A program made the position numbers and the translations under genes. Positions 26,659 through 36,411 of a DNA stretch of 64,000 bases are shown here, one piece after another; the stretch's first letter is position 1, and every line of letters begins with the position of its first letter. The notes below the pieces were generated by a model. That model ran no database searches, had not been told where the DNA came from, and was given only the letters and a program-made list of their open reading frames with translations. Location of the stretch: the NCBI RefSeq assembly GCF_030845175.1, contig NZ_CP132542.1, positions 1,709,501-1,773,500 on the forward strand. Direction: 5' to 3'. The DNA comes from Coralliovum pocilloporae (GTDB lineage Bacteria; Pseudomonadota; Alphaproteobacteria; Rhizobiales; Cohaesibacteraceae).

Positions 26659-29600
26659 TTATTCTGCTGCGACGCCGTGGCGGGCGCTCTGCATTTCTTC
26701 AAGCGCGCGGCGATATTCAACAGGCATGACCTTGACGAATTTGGGCCTGTATTCGTCCCAGTTATCGAGAATCTCGGCGGCCTTGACCGAGCGGGTCAGG
26801 CGCAGATGTTTCGAGATCAGCTGGCGCAGACGCTCATCGTCAAACCGGGTCATGTCGGATGAGAGATCAACCCGGCCCTTATGCTCGAGATCACCACCAT
26901 GGTGATGAAGCTTCTCAAGCAGGTCGTCTTCCTCAACCACAGGCTCGATATCGACCATCGCCAGATTGCAGCGTTGCTTGAACGTGTCGTCTTCATCAAG
27001 CACGTAGGCTACACCACCTGACATGCCTGCCGCGAAGTTACGCCCGGTCTGACCGAGAACAACAACAACGCCGCCGGTCATATATTCACAGCCGTGATCT
27101 CCAACACCTTCGACAATGGCTGTGGCACCGGAATTGCGAACGGCAAAGCGTTCCCCTGCCACACCCCGGAAGTAGGCTTCTCCTTCCGTCGCTCCATACA
27201 GCAGGGTATTGCCGACAATGATGGATTCAGCGGCCACAATCGGAGACTCTCTGTCCGGGTAGACAATGATCTGCCCGCCGGAAAGGCCCTTGCCCACATA
27301 GTCGTTGGCGTCCCCTTCGAGCTCAAGGGTGATACCCTTGGCGAGAAAGGCACCAAAGCTCTGCCCCGCCGTGCCGCGCAGCTTGATGGCAATCGTGTCA
27401 TCCTGCAGACCGCGCTGGCCGTAGCGTTTGGCCAGTTCGCCTGACAACATTGTCCCGGCTGAGCGATCCGTGTTCTGGATGTTGTGCTCGATCACCACCG
27501 GACGACGATTATCCAAGGCCGGTTTGGCATCTTCGATCAGCTTGCGGTCCAGGATATCATCAATCGGATGGTTCTGCCCCATTGTGTGGCGGATATCATC
27601 CGGTCCGGCCTCTGGCTTGTAGAACACATTAGTGAAATCAAGGCCCTTGGCTTTCCAGTGTTCAATCAGTGCGGACTGGTCGAGAATGTCAGACCGGCCG
27701 ATAACTTCATCAAGGGATCGGAACCCGAGATCAGCGAGAAGCTGACGCAATTCTTCTGCGACAAAGAAGAAGTAGTTGATGACATGCTCCGGCGTACCCT
27801 TGAAGCGCTTGCGGAGGACCGGGTCCTGGGTCGCAATGCCGACCGGGCAGGTGTTGAGATGACATTTCCGCATCATCAGGCAACCGGCTGCAATCAGCGG
27901 AGCGGTGGCGAAGCCGAATTCATCAGCGCCGAGCAAGGCGCCAACCAGCACGTCGCGCCCGGTCTTCAGGCCACCATCCACCTGAAGGGCGATGCGGGAT
28001 CTGAGGCCGTTGAGCACCAGAGTCTGATGGGTTTCCGCAAGACCCATCTCCCATGGCGAGCCCGCATGCTTGATGGAGGTCAGCGGTGAGGCACCGGTGC
28101 CACCATCATAACCGGAGACGGTGATATGATCTGCCCGACCCTTGGCAACCCCGGCTGCAACCGTACCAACGCCCACTTCCGAGACCAGCTTGACGGAAAT
28201 ATCAGCGGCCGGATTGACGTTCTTCAGGTCAAAGATGAGCTGGGCCAGATCCTCGATCGAATAAATATCATGATGCGGCGGTGGAGAAATCAGACCGACA
28301 CCTGGTGTTGAGTGGCGTACCTTGGCAATGACCGCATCCACCTTGTGGCCTGGCAGCTGCCCGCCTTCACCCGGTTTTGCGCCCTGCGCCACCTTGATCT
28401 GGATGGCATCCGCATTGACCAGATATTCGGTGGTCACGCCGAAACGACCTGAGGCAACCTGTTTAATGGCAGAACGCTGAGGATTGGCGGTTCCGTCCGG
28501 CCAGGGTTTGTAACGCTCGGGCTCCTCGCCACCTTCGCCGGTGTTTGACTTGCCGCCGATCCGGTTCATGGCAATGGCCAGGGTGGAATGGGCTTCCCGG
28601 CTGATTGACCCAAACGACATGGCACCGGTTGAGAAGCGCTTGACGATATCGGAGGCAGGCTCCACTTCATCCAGAGGCACCGGTACCTGGCCGATATCAT
28701 CGGCTGACTTGATGCCGAACAGACTGCGGATCGTGTAGAGCTCTTCAGACTGGGTGTTCACAATTTCTGCGAACTGGTCGTAGGCATCCTGTCCCTTGCC
28801 GCGGACGGCCTGCTGCAGGATGGCGATGGCATCCGGCGACCAGGCATGCGCCTCGCCGCGCATGCGCAGGCCATATTCACCGCCAATGTCGAGACTGTTG
28901 CGCAGCACAGGGCTGTCGCCGAAGGCTTCCCCGTGGCGGCGGAATGTTTCTTCCGAGATTTCCTCAAGCCCGATGCCTTCAATCGTTGTGGCGGTGCCGA
29001 AGAAGAACTCGTCAACCAGCTCGCTTGAGAGACCGACCGCATCAAAAATCTGGGCACCACAATAGGACTGATAGGTCGAAATGCCCATTTTGGACATGAC
29101 CTTGAGCAACCCCTTGTCGATCGCCTTGATATAGCGCTCGACCACCTCGTCCTGAGACACCTCTTCAGGGAACAGGCCCTGCCTGTGGACATCTGCCAGA
29201 CTGTCAAAGGCGAGGTAAGGATTGATGGCTTCTGCTCCATAACCTGCAAGCACAGCGAAGTGATGCACCTCACGGGCTTCACCGGTTTCAACCACCAGAC
29301 CGACAGAGGTCCGAAGGCCCTTGCGGATCAGATGACGATGCACAGCGGCTGTTGCAAGAAGCGCAGGAATGGGAATGCGGTCCGCAGTCAGCAGGCGGTC
29401 GGACAGGATGATGATGTTGTATCCATCATGGACAGCCTTTTCGGCACGCTCGCACAAGGTGTCGATTGCAGCTCTCAGACCCGTCTTGCCGCGATGGGTG
29501 CCAAAGGTAATGTCCAGTGTCTTGGTGACGAACTGGTTATCGGCAAAATCACCGATCACCCGGATTTTCTCCAGATCCTCATTGGTCAGGATCGGCTGCC

Positions 29601-31389
29601 GCACTTCCAGCCGCTTGTGATGGGACAGCGGTTCGAGCCCGAACAGGTTCGGCCGTGGACCGATAAAAGAAACCAGGCTCATCACCAGTTCTTCGCGGAT
29701 AGGATCAATCGGCGGATTGGTCACCTGTGCAAAGTTCTGCTTGAAATAGGTATAAAGCAGCTTGGACTTGTTGGAGAGTGCTGAAATGGGCGTGTCTGTG
29801 CCCATGGACCCGACGGCTTCCTGACCGGTTGTCGCCATCGGTGTCATCAGAAGCTTGATGTCTTCCTGCGTATAACCAAAGGCCTGCTGGCGGTCGAGCA
29901 GCGGTACATTGGTCCTTGGAGATGCAGAAAAGGCCGGGGGCAGGTCTTCAAGAACAAGCTGAGTGCCTTTCAGCCAGTCCTCATAAGGGTTGGCTTCTGA
30001 CAGCTCTTTCTTGATTTCCTCATCAGAAATGATGCCGCCCTTTTCCAGATCAATCAGCAGCATCTTGCCAGGCTGCAGGCGCCATTTGCGGACGATGTTT
30101 TTCTCTGCAATCGGCAGAACGCCAGCCTCTGACGCCATGATGACGCAATCATCATCGGTCACGATATAGCGGGCAGGGCGCAGGCCGTTTCTGTCCAGCG
30201 TTGCGCCGATCTGGCGGCCATCGGTGAAAGCAACGGCTGCCGGGCCGTCCCACGGTTCCATGATCGCAGCGTGATAGGCATAGAATGCCCGTCGCTTTTC
30301 ATCCATCAGCGGATTACCGGCCCAGGCCTCCGGGATCAGCATCATGGCAGCGTGTGCGAGGGAATACCCACCCTGAACCAGGAATTCGAGCGCATTGTCG
30401 AAACAGGCTGTATCCGACTGGCCCTCATAGGAAATCGGCCAGAGCTTGGAGATGTTGTCGCCGTAGAGCTCCGAGGAGACACTGGCCTGTCGGGCTGCCA
30501 TCCAGTTGACATTGCCGCGCAGGGTGTTGATTTCGCCATTATGGGCTGTCATCCGGAAGGGATGGGCCAGCTTCCAGCTCGGGAACGTGTTGGTGGAAAA
30601 ACGCTGATGCACAAGCGCCAGAGCTGATTCGAAACGCTCATCTGCCAGATCGGGGAAGTATGGCCCGAGCTGGGATGACAGGAACATGCCCTTGTAGATG
30701 ATTGTCCGCGTCGACAGGGACACAATGTAGAACCCGTTGTCGCGACCCTCGGTTTCCGAGAAAATCCGGTTCGAGATGACCTTGCGCAGAATGTAAAGCG
30801 CCCGTTCAAAGTCATCCTGGCTCTGGCTTTCATCTCCCTTGCCAATAAAGACCTGACGATGGACCGGTTCCGTATCCCGTACGGTATCTGATAGAGAGGA
30901 ATTGTCGGTGGGTACTGTACGCCAGCCAAGAAGGGACTGGCCCTCTTCCGCGATGACTGTTTCCACGAGCGCCTCGCAGTGGGCACGAAGCGCATCATCC
31001 TGCGGCATGAAGATATAGCCCACGCCGTAAGCGCCATCATCTGGCAGGGTTATGCCATCATCCGGGCAGACAGCAGTAAAGAACGTGTGGGGAATCTGCA
31101 GCAGCATACCTGCGCCATCACCCATCAGGGGATCTGCTCCAACCGCGCCGCGATGAGTCAGATTGCGAACAATCTCGAGGCCGTTCTGCACGATGGCATT
31201 GGACTTCCTGCCTTTCATATGGGCGATGAAGCCCACACCACAGGCGTCATGCTCATTGCGCGGATCATAGAGGCCCTGCCGTCCGGGATTGCCGGAAAAG
31301 GCAGGTTTGGCGGGTGTTGACGCTTTGGCCGTGCACAGCTCTGTGCCATTCGTTGCCATCTGGTCCACATCCATCAAATCATGTGTCAT
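26659..31389 (-). CDS. gltB: Glutamate synthase (NADPH) large subunit
   Basis: A 1576-residue enzyme making two glutamates from glutamine and 2-oxoglutarate. The propeptide is followed by the type II amidotransferase nucleophile Cys in [10 protein letters not shown] (about residue 50), then the central domain, an FMN-binding (beta/alpha)8 domain ([28 protein letters not shown]), 3Fe-4S cysteines in [15 protein letters not shown] and the C-terminal GXGXG beta-helix ([29 protein letters not shown]). The ATG at 31389 has GGAGAAGG upstream; the frame extends to 31449. First gene of gltBD. Confidence 0.97.
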   Translation of the reverse strand: MTHDLMDVDQMATNGTELCTAKASTPAKPAFSGNPGRQGLYDPRNEHDACGVGFIAHMKGRKSNAIVQNGLEIVRNLTHRGAVGADPLMGDGAGMLLQIPHTFFTAVCPDDGITLPDDGAYGVGYIFMPQDDALRAHCEALVETVIAEEGQSLLGWRTVPTDNSSLSDTVRDTEPVHRQVFIGKGDESQSQDDFERALYILRKVISNRIFSETEGRDNGFYIVSLSTRTIIYKGMFLSSQLGPYFPDLADERFESALALVHQRFSTNTFPSWKLAHPFRMTAHNGEINTLRGNVNWMAARQASVSSELYGDNISKLWPISYEGQSDTACFDNALEFLVQGGYSLAHAAMMLIPEAWAGNPLMDEKRRAFYAYHAAIMEPWDGPAAVAFTDGRQIGATLDRNGLRPARYIVTDDDCVIMASEAGVLPIAEKNIVRKWRLQPGKMLLIDLEKGGIISDEEIKKELSEANPYEDWLKGTQLVLEDLPPAFSASPRTNVPLLDRQQAFGYTQEDIKLLMTPMATTGQEAVGSMGTDTPISALSNKSKLLYTYFKQNFAQVTNPPIDPIREELVMSLVSFIGPRPNLFGLEPLSHHKRLEVRQPILTNEDLEKIRVIGDFADNQFVTKTLDITFGTHRGKTGLRAAIDTLCERAEKAVHDGYNIIILSDRLLTADRIPIPALLATAAVHRHLIRKGLRTSVGLVVETGEAREVHHFAVLAGYGAEAINPYLAFDSLADVHRQGLFPEEVSQDEVVERYIKAIDKGLLKVMSKMGISTYQSYCGAQIFDAVGLSSELVDEFFFGTATTIEGIGLEEISEETFRRHGEAFGDSPVLRNSLDIGGEYGLRMRGEAHAWSPDAIAILQQAVRGKGQDAYDQFAEIVNTQSEELYTIRSLFGIKSADDIGQVPVPLDEVEPASDIVKRFSTGAMSFGSISREAHSTLAIAMNRIGGKSNTGEGGEEPERYKPWPDGTANPQRSAIKQVASGRFGVTTEYLVNADAIQIKVAQGAKPGEGGQLPGHKVDAVIAKVRHSTPGVGLISPPPHHDIYSIEDLAQLIFDLKNVNPAADISVKLVSEVGVGTVAAGVAKGRADHITVSGYDGGTGASPLTSIKHAGSPWEMGLAETHQTLVLNGLRSRIALQVDGGLKTGRDVLVGALLGADEFGFATAPLIAAGCLMMRKCHLNTCPVGIATQDPVLRKRFKGTPEHVINYFFFVAEELRQLLADLGFRSLDEVIGRSDILDQSALIEHWKAKGLDFTNVFYKPEAGPDDIRHTMGQNHPIDDILDRKLIEDAKPALDNRRPVVIEHNIQNTDRSAGTMLSGELAKRYGQRGLQDDTIAIKLRGTAGQSFGAFLAKGITLELEGDANDYVGKGLSGGQIIVYPDRESPIVAAESIIVGNTLLYGATEGEAYFRGVAGERFAVRNSGATAIVEGVGDHGCEYMTGGVVVVLGQTGRNFAAGMSGGVAYVLDEDDTFKQRCNLAMVDIEPVVEEDDLLEKLHHHGGDLEHKGRVDLSSDMTRFDDERLRQLISKHLRLTRSVKAAEILDNWDEYRPKFVKVMPVEYRRALEEMQSARHGVAAE

Positions 31390-32117
31390 TGCCTTCTCCA
31401 CATTCCTGGCCCGGTGCGGAACAGCCATGCCTTTCCACATCGAAACCAATCGGGTTCGTCATATTCAATCCGGCTTCCAGATCCCTCGGAACAGTATAGT
31501 GTCGTGATGACGACTATATTTTGTCAAATATCGACGTCGTAAAACGCAAATACGATCAAGGGCTTAGGCCGGATTTTGTGTTGTTTTCAGCCTAAATTGG
31601 ACAGTATTACTGTCCTAATTTGATGCGCAACATGCCAGAAACACGACTGGTCTGCAAGCTGCACAAAGGGGCTAGGTCGAAATTTTCTGTCGTATTTTTG
31701 TCTAAAGCCGACTTTTTGGAAGGAAAATATGACGTCGGCGTAATAGAATTGCGATTGGCGGTTGAGACTGCTGATACGGGAATCGGCGAAAACTGTCTCC
31801 GGGTCACTGCAAGAATGATGCAGACCCTAAATCTGCTCATAAAAGCGTGAAAGGCAGTGATAAAAAACTGAGCCAAGTTTATTTCAGCTTTGGGCTGTTT
31901 TTCGCCAAGGTGTTCCTGGTGGCTCGCCACGCGGAATGGATTCAGAGATATCCACGCCCCCAAGGATGTCATTTCTCCGTTTCTAAGCGGCGGCGGGTCA
32001 CTGCCCCCCCTTTATATCGTTGTTCACAATGCATCAGAGTCGGCAACAGAGTGGATGACTTTAGGAGAATACGCTCCTAATCTACCGGTCTGATTTCACT
32101 CATTGAGGGGCGCGGGG
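31390..32117. other. Long intergenic region between gltB and threonine aldolase
   Basis: About 730 bases between divergent genes, more AT-rich than its surroundings near 31500-31900. Small open frames here (31607-31972 minus, 31620-31850 and 31847-32080 plus) show no recognisable domain, convincing ribosome site or coding pattern, and I do not call them. Structured pieces are the palindrome GGACAGTATTACTGTCC at 31599-31615 and a 7-bp hairpin TTAGGAG/CTCCTAA at 32061-32080, 38 bases before the aldolase ATG. It presumably holds both promoters. Confidence 0.5.
31599..31615. promoter_or_regulatory. Perfect 17-base palindrome, possible operator
   Basis: GGACAGTATTACTGTCC is a 7-bp inverted repeat around ATT; flanking AAATT and TAATTT nearly extend it to 12 bp. 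It lies about 210 bases upstream of gltB and 500 upstream of the aldolase gene. No T-tract follows, and the form suits a dimeric regulator's site. The regulator is unknown. Confidence 0.35.
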
Positions 32118-33200
32118 ATGTATTTTGCGAGTGATAACTGGACCGGAGCATCTGATCCGGTAGCAGCAGCTGTGGCCGGAATTGACCGGTCGGTACCGGC
32201 AGCAGCCTATGGCACGGATGACCTGACAGCCGAAGCAATAGCAGCGCTGGGTGCCCGGTTCGAGACGGATATCGAATGCGCCTTTGTGGCAACGGGTACG
32301 GCAGCCAATATTCTGTCAGCCGCAGTTATGGCACGACCCGGTGGTTTGTATCTGACGCATCGTGGTGCCCATGTGGCCGTTGATGAACTGGGTGGCGCAG
32401 AGGCTCTTGCCCCGGGATTCCGCACCTATCGCCTGGATGGGCCGAACGGCAAGATTACCGAGCAGGCCTTGCGCCATGCGCTGGATGAATTGCCGGATGG
32501 CAACCGGTTTGGCCGCCCGGTTGCGCTCAGTCTCACCCAGGCAACAGAGTTGGGCACGGTCTATTCTGTTGAAGAAGTCAGCACGCTTGCAGCGATTGCC
32601 CATGAGGCAGGAATGCTGGTACATATGGATGGAGCGCGTTTTGCCAATGCCGTCGCAGCTCAGGGCTGCTCGCCTGCGGAACTGACCTGGCGGGCCGGTG
32701 TTGATCTCATGTCATTCGGTGCGACCAAAAATGGGTGTTGGTGTGCGGAGGCCATGATCAGTTTCAGGCCAGACCTGTTCAGGGACTTGCAGATCTTCCG
32801 AATCAGGACCGGCCAGGTTCTGTCAAAGAGCCGTTTTGTTGCTACTCAGCTTCTGGCCTATCTCAAGGATGATCATTGGCTGGATCTTGCGGGACATGCG
32901 AACAGCATGGCGGCACGTCTGGCGGATGGATTGGCCGAGAGCAATCTGGTGTCTCTTGACTGGCGACCGGATGGCAACGAAGTTTTCGTTACCATGTCTG
33001 ATGAGCTGGTCGCGTCATTGACCGAGCGGGGGGCTGTTTTTCACACATGGCCTGTCGGTGATCTGATGCCGGATGAAAAGCCGGCCAGAGGCTTTTCCCT
33101 GGCCCGGTTCGTGACCAGCTTTGCCACCACGAATGAGGACGTGGACGGCCTTCTGTCCCTTATTGCCGAGAGCGAAACAAGCATGCAAAAGGCCGGGTAA
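32118..33200 (+). CDS. Low-specificity L-threonine aldolase
   Basis: A 360-residue PLP-dependent enzyme that splits threonine, often allo-threonine too, into glycine and acetaldehyde. It opens FASDNWTGASDPVAAAV, and the PLP lysine is in MSFGATKNGCWCAEAM. The substrate-site histidine region reads LTHRGAHVAVDELGG and the cofactor Asp lies in LVHMDGARFANAV. The ATG at 32118 follows GAGGGG; the upstream TTG at 32103 is less likely. It supplies glycine, consistent with the gcv and sarcosine genes in this window. A bidirectional terminator overlaps its stop. Confidence 0.93.
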   Translation: MYFASDNWTGASDPVAAAVAGIDRSVPAAAYGTDDLTAEAIAALGARFETDIECAFVATGTAANILSAAVMARPGGLYLTHRGAHVAVDELGGAEALAPGFRTYRLDGPNGKITEQALRHALDELPDGNRFGRPVALSLTQATELGTVYSVEEVSTLAAIAHEAGMLVHMDGARFANAVAAQGCSPAELTWRAGVDLMSFGATKNGCWCAEAMISFRPDLFRDLQIFRIRTGQVLSKSRFVATQLLAYLKDDHWLDLAGHANSMAARLADGLAESNLVSLDWRPDGNEVFVTMSDELVASLTERGAVFHTWPVGDLMPDEKPARGFSLARFVTSFATTNEDVDGLLSLIAESETSMQKAG

Positions 33201-33211
33201 ATCCCGGCCTT
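33189..33211. terminator. Bidirectional terminator between threonine aldolase and hsp20
   Basis: AAGGCCGGG and CCCGGCCTT form a 9-bp stem with loop TAAAT. On the minus strand it is followed by further Ts (CCTTTTG), so it should stop hsp20 transcription well; on the plus strand the T-run is short. The aldolase stop codon lies in the loop. Confidence 0.75.
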
Positions 33212-33241
33212 CCGTTCTGATGTCGATAGATTGCAGGGCTG

Positions 33242-33697
33242 TCAGGCTTCGATCTGAGGCGTGCCCTTGCCCTGTTGAGATGCAATCGGGATAGAGCGTG
33301 GCTTCAGGGCTTCGGGCACTTCGCGGACAAGATCCAGGTGCAGAAGCCCGTTCTCCATGCTGGCAGCTCTGACCTCCACATGATCGGCAAGCTGGAAGCG
33401 CCGTTCAAAGGCGCGCGACGCGATACCCCGGTGGAGATAGGTCCGGCCTTCACCGTCTTCATCCGCCTTGCTGCCTTTGATGGTCAACGTGTTCTGATGG
33501 GATTCAATACCCAGATCATCTGAACTGAAACCGGCCACTGCCATGGTGATCCGGTACGAAGCCTCGCCGGTCCGTTCAATATTATAGGGTGGATAGCTCT
33601 GGGCCGTATCCTTGTCGGCGATCTGGTCCATCATGGAAAAGAGGCGATCGAAGCCGACGGTTGAACGGTAAAGCGGGCTGAAATCAAAATGACGCAT
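33242..33697 (-). CDS. Hsp20/IbpA-type small heat-shock protein
   Basis: A 151-residue chaperone that holds aggregating proteins for refolding by DnaK/ClpB. N-terminal MRHFDFSPLYRSTVGFDRLF is the IbpA-like opening. The alpha-crystallin domain spans about residues 35-130 (YNIERTGEASYRITMAVAGF) and includes the family box ENGLLHLDLVREVPEALKPR. The ATG at 33697 follows GGAGG by eight bases; an upstream start at 33742 is inside the RNA thermometer and unlikely. Control is visible: a sigma-32 promoter (33791-33818) and a ROSE-like hairpin covering the ribosome site. Confidence 0.95.
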   Translation of the reverse strand: MRHFDFSPLYRSTVGFDRLFSMMDQIADKDTAQSYPPYNIERTGEASYRITMAVAGFSSDDLGIESHQNTLTIKGSKADEDGEGRTYLHRGIASRAFERRFQLADHVEVRAASMENGLLHLDLVREVPEALKPRSIPIASQQGKGTPQIEA

Positions 33698-33784
33698 TGC
33701 ATGGTCCTCCATTGAGCGACAGTGCTGTTGGTGTCCCGCCATCTGGCCGGGACGGATAGGTGAGGCCCCTGAATGGGCGCCTCA
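33698..33784 (-). promoter_or_regulatory. ROSE-like RNA thermometer in the hsp20 leader
   Basis: Read on the minus strand, the roughly 87-base leader folds into three consecutive hairpins. The first is TGAGGC/GCCTCA with inner CCC/GGG (33761-33784). The second is GTCCC-GCC/GGC-GGGAC with one bulged G (33733-33753). The third is 33704-33720, GTCGCTC-AATG-GAGGAC, where the ribosome site GGAGG is paired. The pairing strand contains UCGCU, which fits the conserved U(U/C)GCU of ROSE elements, with the unpaired G expected to make the stem melt at high temperature. Confidence 0.8.
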
Positions 33785-33790
33785 ACGTCA

Positions 33791-33818
33791 ATGTGGGGGG
33801 CAGTGCCATGATTTCAAG
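33791..33818 (-). promoter_or_regulatory. Sigma-32 (RpoH) heat-shock promoter of hsp20
   Basis: On the minus strand the -35 element is CTTGAA (33813-33818, exact to consensus). A 14-base spacer follows, then CCCCACAT (33791-33798) against the consensus CCCCATNT. Transcription would begin near 33784, exactly where the first hairpin of the ROSE-like leader starts. Confidence 0.75.
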
Positions 33819-34038
33819 AGGAGATGAAAGCCATCTGAAATCGTTACTGGAGGGAACCGGGCTTGATAGCGACCCGAACATGAACAGAAGCTGAAAGCAC
33901 CCTTCCGTTTCGGTTCAGATTGGCAGGTATAGAGTACAGACAAATGACGTTAGTCAATTCCATTGCCCATAGAATTGTAGCCCTGCGTCATTTGAGAGTT
34001 CCGGGTGCCGTCCCGCCCCCCTCCGGCAGCCCGGTTCA

Positions 34039-34078
34039 TGACCGGTGAACAGAGAAGCTGTTCACCGGTCAGTCTTTT
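34039..34078 (+). terminator. Strong hairpin with T-run and no obvious upstream plus-strand gene
   Basis: TGACCGGTGAACAG and CTGTTCACCGGTCA make a perfect 14-bp stem with loop AGAAG, followed by GTCTTTTC. It resembles an intrinsic terminator, yet the only plus-strand gene upstream (threonine aldolase) ends 840 bases earlier behind its own terminator. It could end an unannotated small RNA from about 33850-34038, or act as a leader element of the hydrolase gene that starts 130 bases downstream. Confidence 0.55.
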
Positions 34079-34208
34079 CAGGGCCAGAACTCTTTGCTCA
34101 AACCCCGTCTAATTGGCCGGATAAAACCGCGTTCTGGTCAAGGTGTGCCCTTCATATTATAACGATTATCACCTGACCCCTGCTGCAATCGCTGAGAGAC
34201 TTCCCTGT

Positions 34209-35264
34209 ATGACGCTTATTGAAACGGACACCAATCCGATCCCGGAGGGCGTGACAAGCGGCTTCGTCGAGACAACGGACGGTTATTCCATACGGTATGC
34301 CCGCTGGCCCGCACGCGGCACTGGAGCCAGGGGAACTGTCTGTCTGATGCAGGGGCGGGCGGAATTCATTGAGAAATATTTCGAGACAGTCGAGAGTTTT
34401 CGGGATCGCGGATATGCGGTCATCACCTTTGACTGGCGCGGTCAGGGTGGTTCTCAGCGCATTCTGAAAAATCCGCGCAAAGGGTATGTGGACGACATTT
34501 CCGACTATCATCGTGACCTTGATGCGGTGATGCAGAATGTCATTCTGCCGGATTGCCCGCCGCCCCTCTATGCTGTTGCGCATTCAACCGGCGGGCTGGC
34601 TTTGCTGACTGTGCTCAGAAAGCGGCCAAACTGGTTCGAAAGAGTGATTCTCTCTGCCCCTCTGCTTCAGGTCTACAGCCGGCCATTCCGTCCCTGGATT
34701 TCCACTCCCTTGCGTTTTCTCAACCCGCTTGTGGCGCCATTCCGGGCTCTGGCAAAAGCTGTGACATCCCCTGCGACAATGGCGCGGGTTGCAGCTTTTC
34801 TGACCTATTTCGGGTTCGGGGAGTTCTATGTTCCCGGCGGCAGTGGGCGCGGCATGGAAGAAGGCGCCTTTGACGGCAGGATCTTGACGTCTGATACGGA
34901 ACGCCTTCAGCGGATGATCGATGTGTTGCGCAAGGACAGGTCTCTGGGTCTCGGGTCGCCGACCATTGCCTGGCTTTATGCCGTGCTGAGGGCCATGCGT
35001 CTGCCGCCAGATCCGGATTTTCACATCCCGATTCACGTGCCCATACTGATGATCGGAGCCGGCCGGGATCGGGTCGTCTCCGCACGGGCCATCGAACGAC
35101 TTGCTGTTGTCATGCGATCGGCCAGTTATGTGGAGATCCCCGGATCCGCCCATGAAATCATGATGGAGCGTGATCTCTATCGGGAGCAGTTCTTCGCCTT
35201 GTTCGATGCCTTTGTCACCAATGCCGAGACTGGCTTTGATGAAGGCAAAACAATCGGGTTTTAA
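34209..35264 (+). CDS. Alpha/beta hydrolase, lysophospholipase (PldB)-like
   Basis: A 351-residue serine hydrolase of the PldB/monoacylglycerol-lipase group. Strand motif CLMQGRAEFIEKYFETVESF, oxyanion region FDWRGQGGSQR, nucleophile elbow YAVAHSTGGLALLTVL (Ser at about residue 123; Ala replaces the usual first Gly of GxSxG), and C-terminal acid and base in MIGAGRDRVVS and PGSAHEIMMERD. No signal peptide is seen, so it is likely cytoplasmic or peripheral. The ATG at 34209 is preferred; a GTG at 34143 would add 22 residues. A repeat begins at its stop codon. Confidence 0.85.
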   Translation: MTLIETDTNPIPEGVTSGFVETTDGYSIRYARWPARGTGARGTVCLMQGRAEFIEKYFETVESFRDRGYAVITFDWRGQGGSQRILKNPRKGYVDDISDYHRDLDAVMQNVILPDCPPPLYAVAHSTGGLALLTVLRKRPNWFERVILSAPLLQVYSRPFRPWISTPLRFLNPLVAPFRALAKAVTSPATMARVAAFLTYFGFGEFYVPGGSGRGMEEGAFDGRILTSDTERLQRMIDVLRKDRSLGLGSPTIAWLYAVLRAMRLPPDPDFHIPIHVPILMIGAGRDRVVSARAIERLAVVMRSASYVEIPGSAHEIMMERDLYREQFFALFDAFVTNAETGFDEGKTIGF

Positions 35265-35331
35265 AGCACCAGATCTTTAACCTGAATCGGCGACGGTGCT
35301 TTAAGAGTTTGTTTCTACAGCGTGCTTCAGT
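35262..35331. repeat. Intergenic hairpin repeat, modules C and partial B (copy 3)
   Basis: Module C (35262-35303) is a hairpin bounded by TAAAGCACC/GGTGCTTTA with core TCTTTAACCTGAAT. It is followed by inverted AAGAGTTTGTTTCT, the far end of module B, fused directly to ACAGCGTGCTTC, the near end of B, as if the middle of B were lost. It lies between the hydrolase and hisN stops and may terminate both. Confidence 0.75.
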
Positions 35332-36127
35332 CTTCAGCCAGCGTGAGCAAGGGGAGTACTGCTGCATGAAGAGCAGGATCTCCTGCCGCTACAATGCGCC
35401 CACCGTTTTCCGGAGCATCCCCGGTCCATGTGGTGACAATGCCGCCAGCCCCTTCGATGATTGGAATAAGAGCTGCAATGTCATAGGCCTTGAGGTCAGC
35501 CTCAATGACCAGATCCACATGTCCTGATGCCAGCATGGCATAGGCATAGCAGTCGGTGCCGAACCGTGTCATGCGTGCTTGCTGCGCAACCGCCTCGAAG
35601 GTAGCCTTCTCGGCAGGGGTGAACATATCGGTTGACGTGCAGAAGAGGGCGGCCTGATCCAGAGACGAGCAGGATCGGGTTGAAAGCTGCCGCGCCCCAT
35701 CCGGTCCTTTATACCAGGCTGATGACCGGTCACCGAAAAACCGTTCGCCGGTAAAGCCCTGGCTCATCATGCCTGATGCAGCCCGTCCATTCTCATAGCG
35801 TCCGATCAATGTCCCCCAGACCGGAACACCGCTGATGAAGGCTCTTGTTCCGTCAATCGGGTCCAGCACCCACTGGGTTGCAGCATCTGTATTGCTGCGG
35901 CCGAATTCCTCACCGATGATGCCATGGTCGGGATGGATATCCTGGATCAGCGCCCGCATGGCCTGCTCGGCTGCCCGGTCCGCTTCTGTCACAGGGTCAA
36001 AACCACCGCTGTCCTTGTTGTCGATGGCCAGCACCTGGCGAAAGCTGGGCCTGATTGCATCCCAGGCTGTATCGGCAAGCTGGTGGAAAAGGGCAAAACT
36101 GTCTTGGGAGACCGGATCGGCAGCCAT
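35327..36127 (-). CDS. hisN: Histidinol-phosphatase, inositol-monophosphatase family
   Basis: A 266-residue Mg-dependent phosphatase. Metal-binding pieces are GIIGEEFGRS, WVLDPIDGTRAFISGVPVWG and, towards the C-terminus, IEADLKAYDIAALIPIIEGA. GTRAFISGVPVWGTLIG is characteristic of the HisN type that dephosphorylates histidinol phosphate, rather than of SuhB-type inositol phosphatases. The ATG at 36127 is preferred to 36181; the upstream ribosome site is weak. The region upstream carries a repeat and the sRNA. Confidence 0.88.
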   Translation of the reverse strand: MAADPVSQDSFALFHQLADTAWDAIRPSFRQVLAIDNKDSGGFDPVTEADRAAEQAMRALIQDIHPDHGIIGEEFGRSNTDAATQWVLDPIDGTRAFISGVPVWGTLIGRYENGRAASGMMSQGFTGERFFGDRSSAWYKGPDGARQLSTRSCSSLDQAALFCTSTDMFTPAEKATFEAVAQQARMTRFGTDCYAYAMLASGHVDLVIEADLKAYDIAALIPIIEGAGGIVTTWTGDAPENGGRIVAAGDPALHAAVLPLLTLAED

Positions 36128-36198
36128 GGTGTTTCGACTTCTGTCTGGAAGAAAAGATGTGGTGCCTGCAACGCATAGCATTCACCCGGCATGATGGC

Positions 36199-36305
36199 TA
36201 CAGCGTGCTTCTGAAAAGTTGATAGACTTTTCAGACAAAAGCTCGCGCAGTAACAAACTCCAAAAGCAGGACTGGCAATTCAGGTTAAAGGTCTGGCCCT
36301 TTAGG
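36199..36305. repeat. Intergenic hairpin repeat, modules B and degraded C (copy 4)
   Basis: TACAGCGTGCTTCTGAAAAG opens module B, followed by AACAAACTCC and then an inverted, damaged module C (CAATTCAGGTTAAAGGTCTG with GGCCCTTTAGG in place of GGTGCTTTA). It sits upstream of hisN, between it and the sRNA, and shows that B and C travel together. Confidence 0.75.
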
Positions 36306-36377
36306 AAACAAGCTGGTCAGCAGAGAAATATACGGGTGCCATTCTCCGATCCGGAGTTCTGATTCGAACCGATCGTC

Positions 36378-36405
36378 TTGAATAGTTTGGAATCGTTCTT
36401 ATATG
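36378..36405 (+). promoter_or_regulatory. Sigma-70-type promoter of the sRNA
   Basis: TTGAAT (36378-36383), a 16-base spacer and TATATG (36400-36405). The start of transcription would be near 36412, immediately before the first hairpin of the sRNA. Confidence 0.6.
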
Positions 36406-36411
36406 CAGGTT

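Noticed and set aside
31607-32080. Three small overlapping open frames in the gltB upstream region
   Set aside because: They overlap on both strands, lack ribosome sites and show no domain; the region is AT-rich and better explained as regulatory.
34720-35153. Minus-strand frames opposite the PldB-like hydrolase
   Set aside because: Shadow frames of a GC-rich gene; the plus-strand product carries hydrolase motifs throughout.
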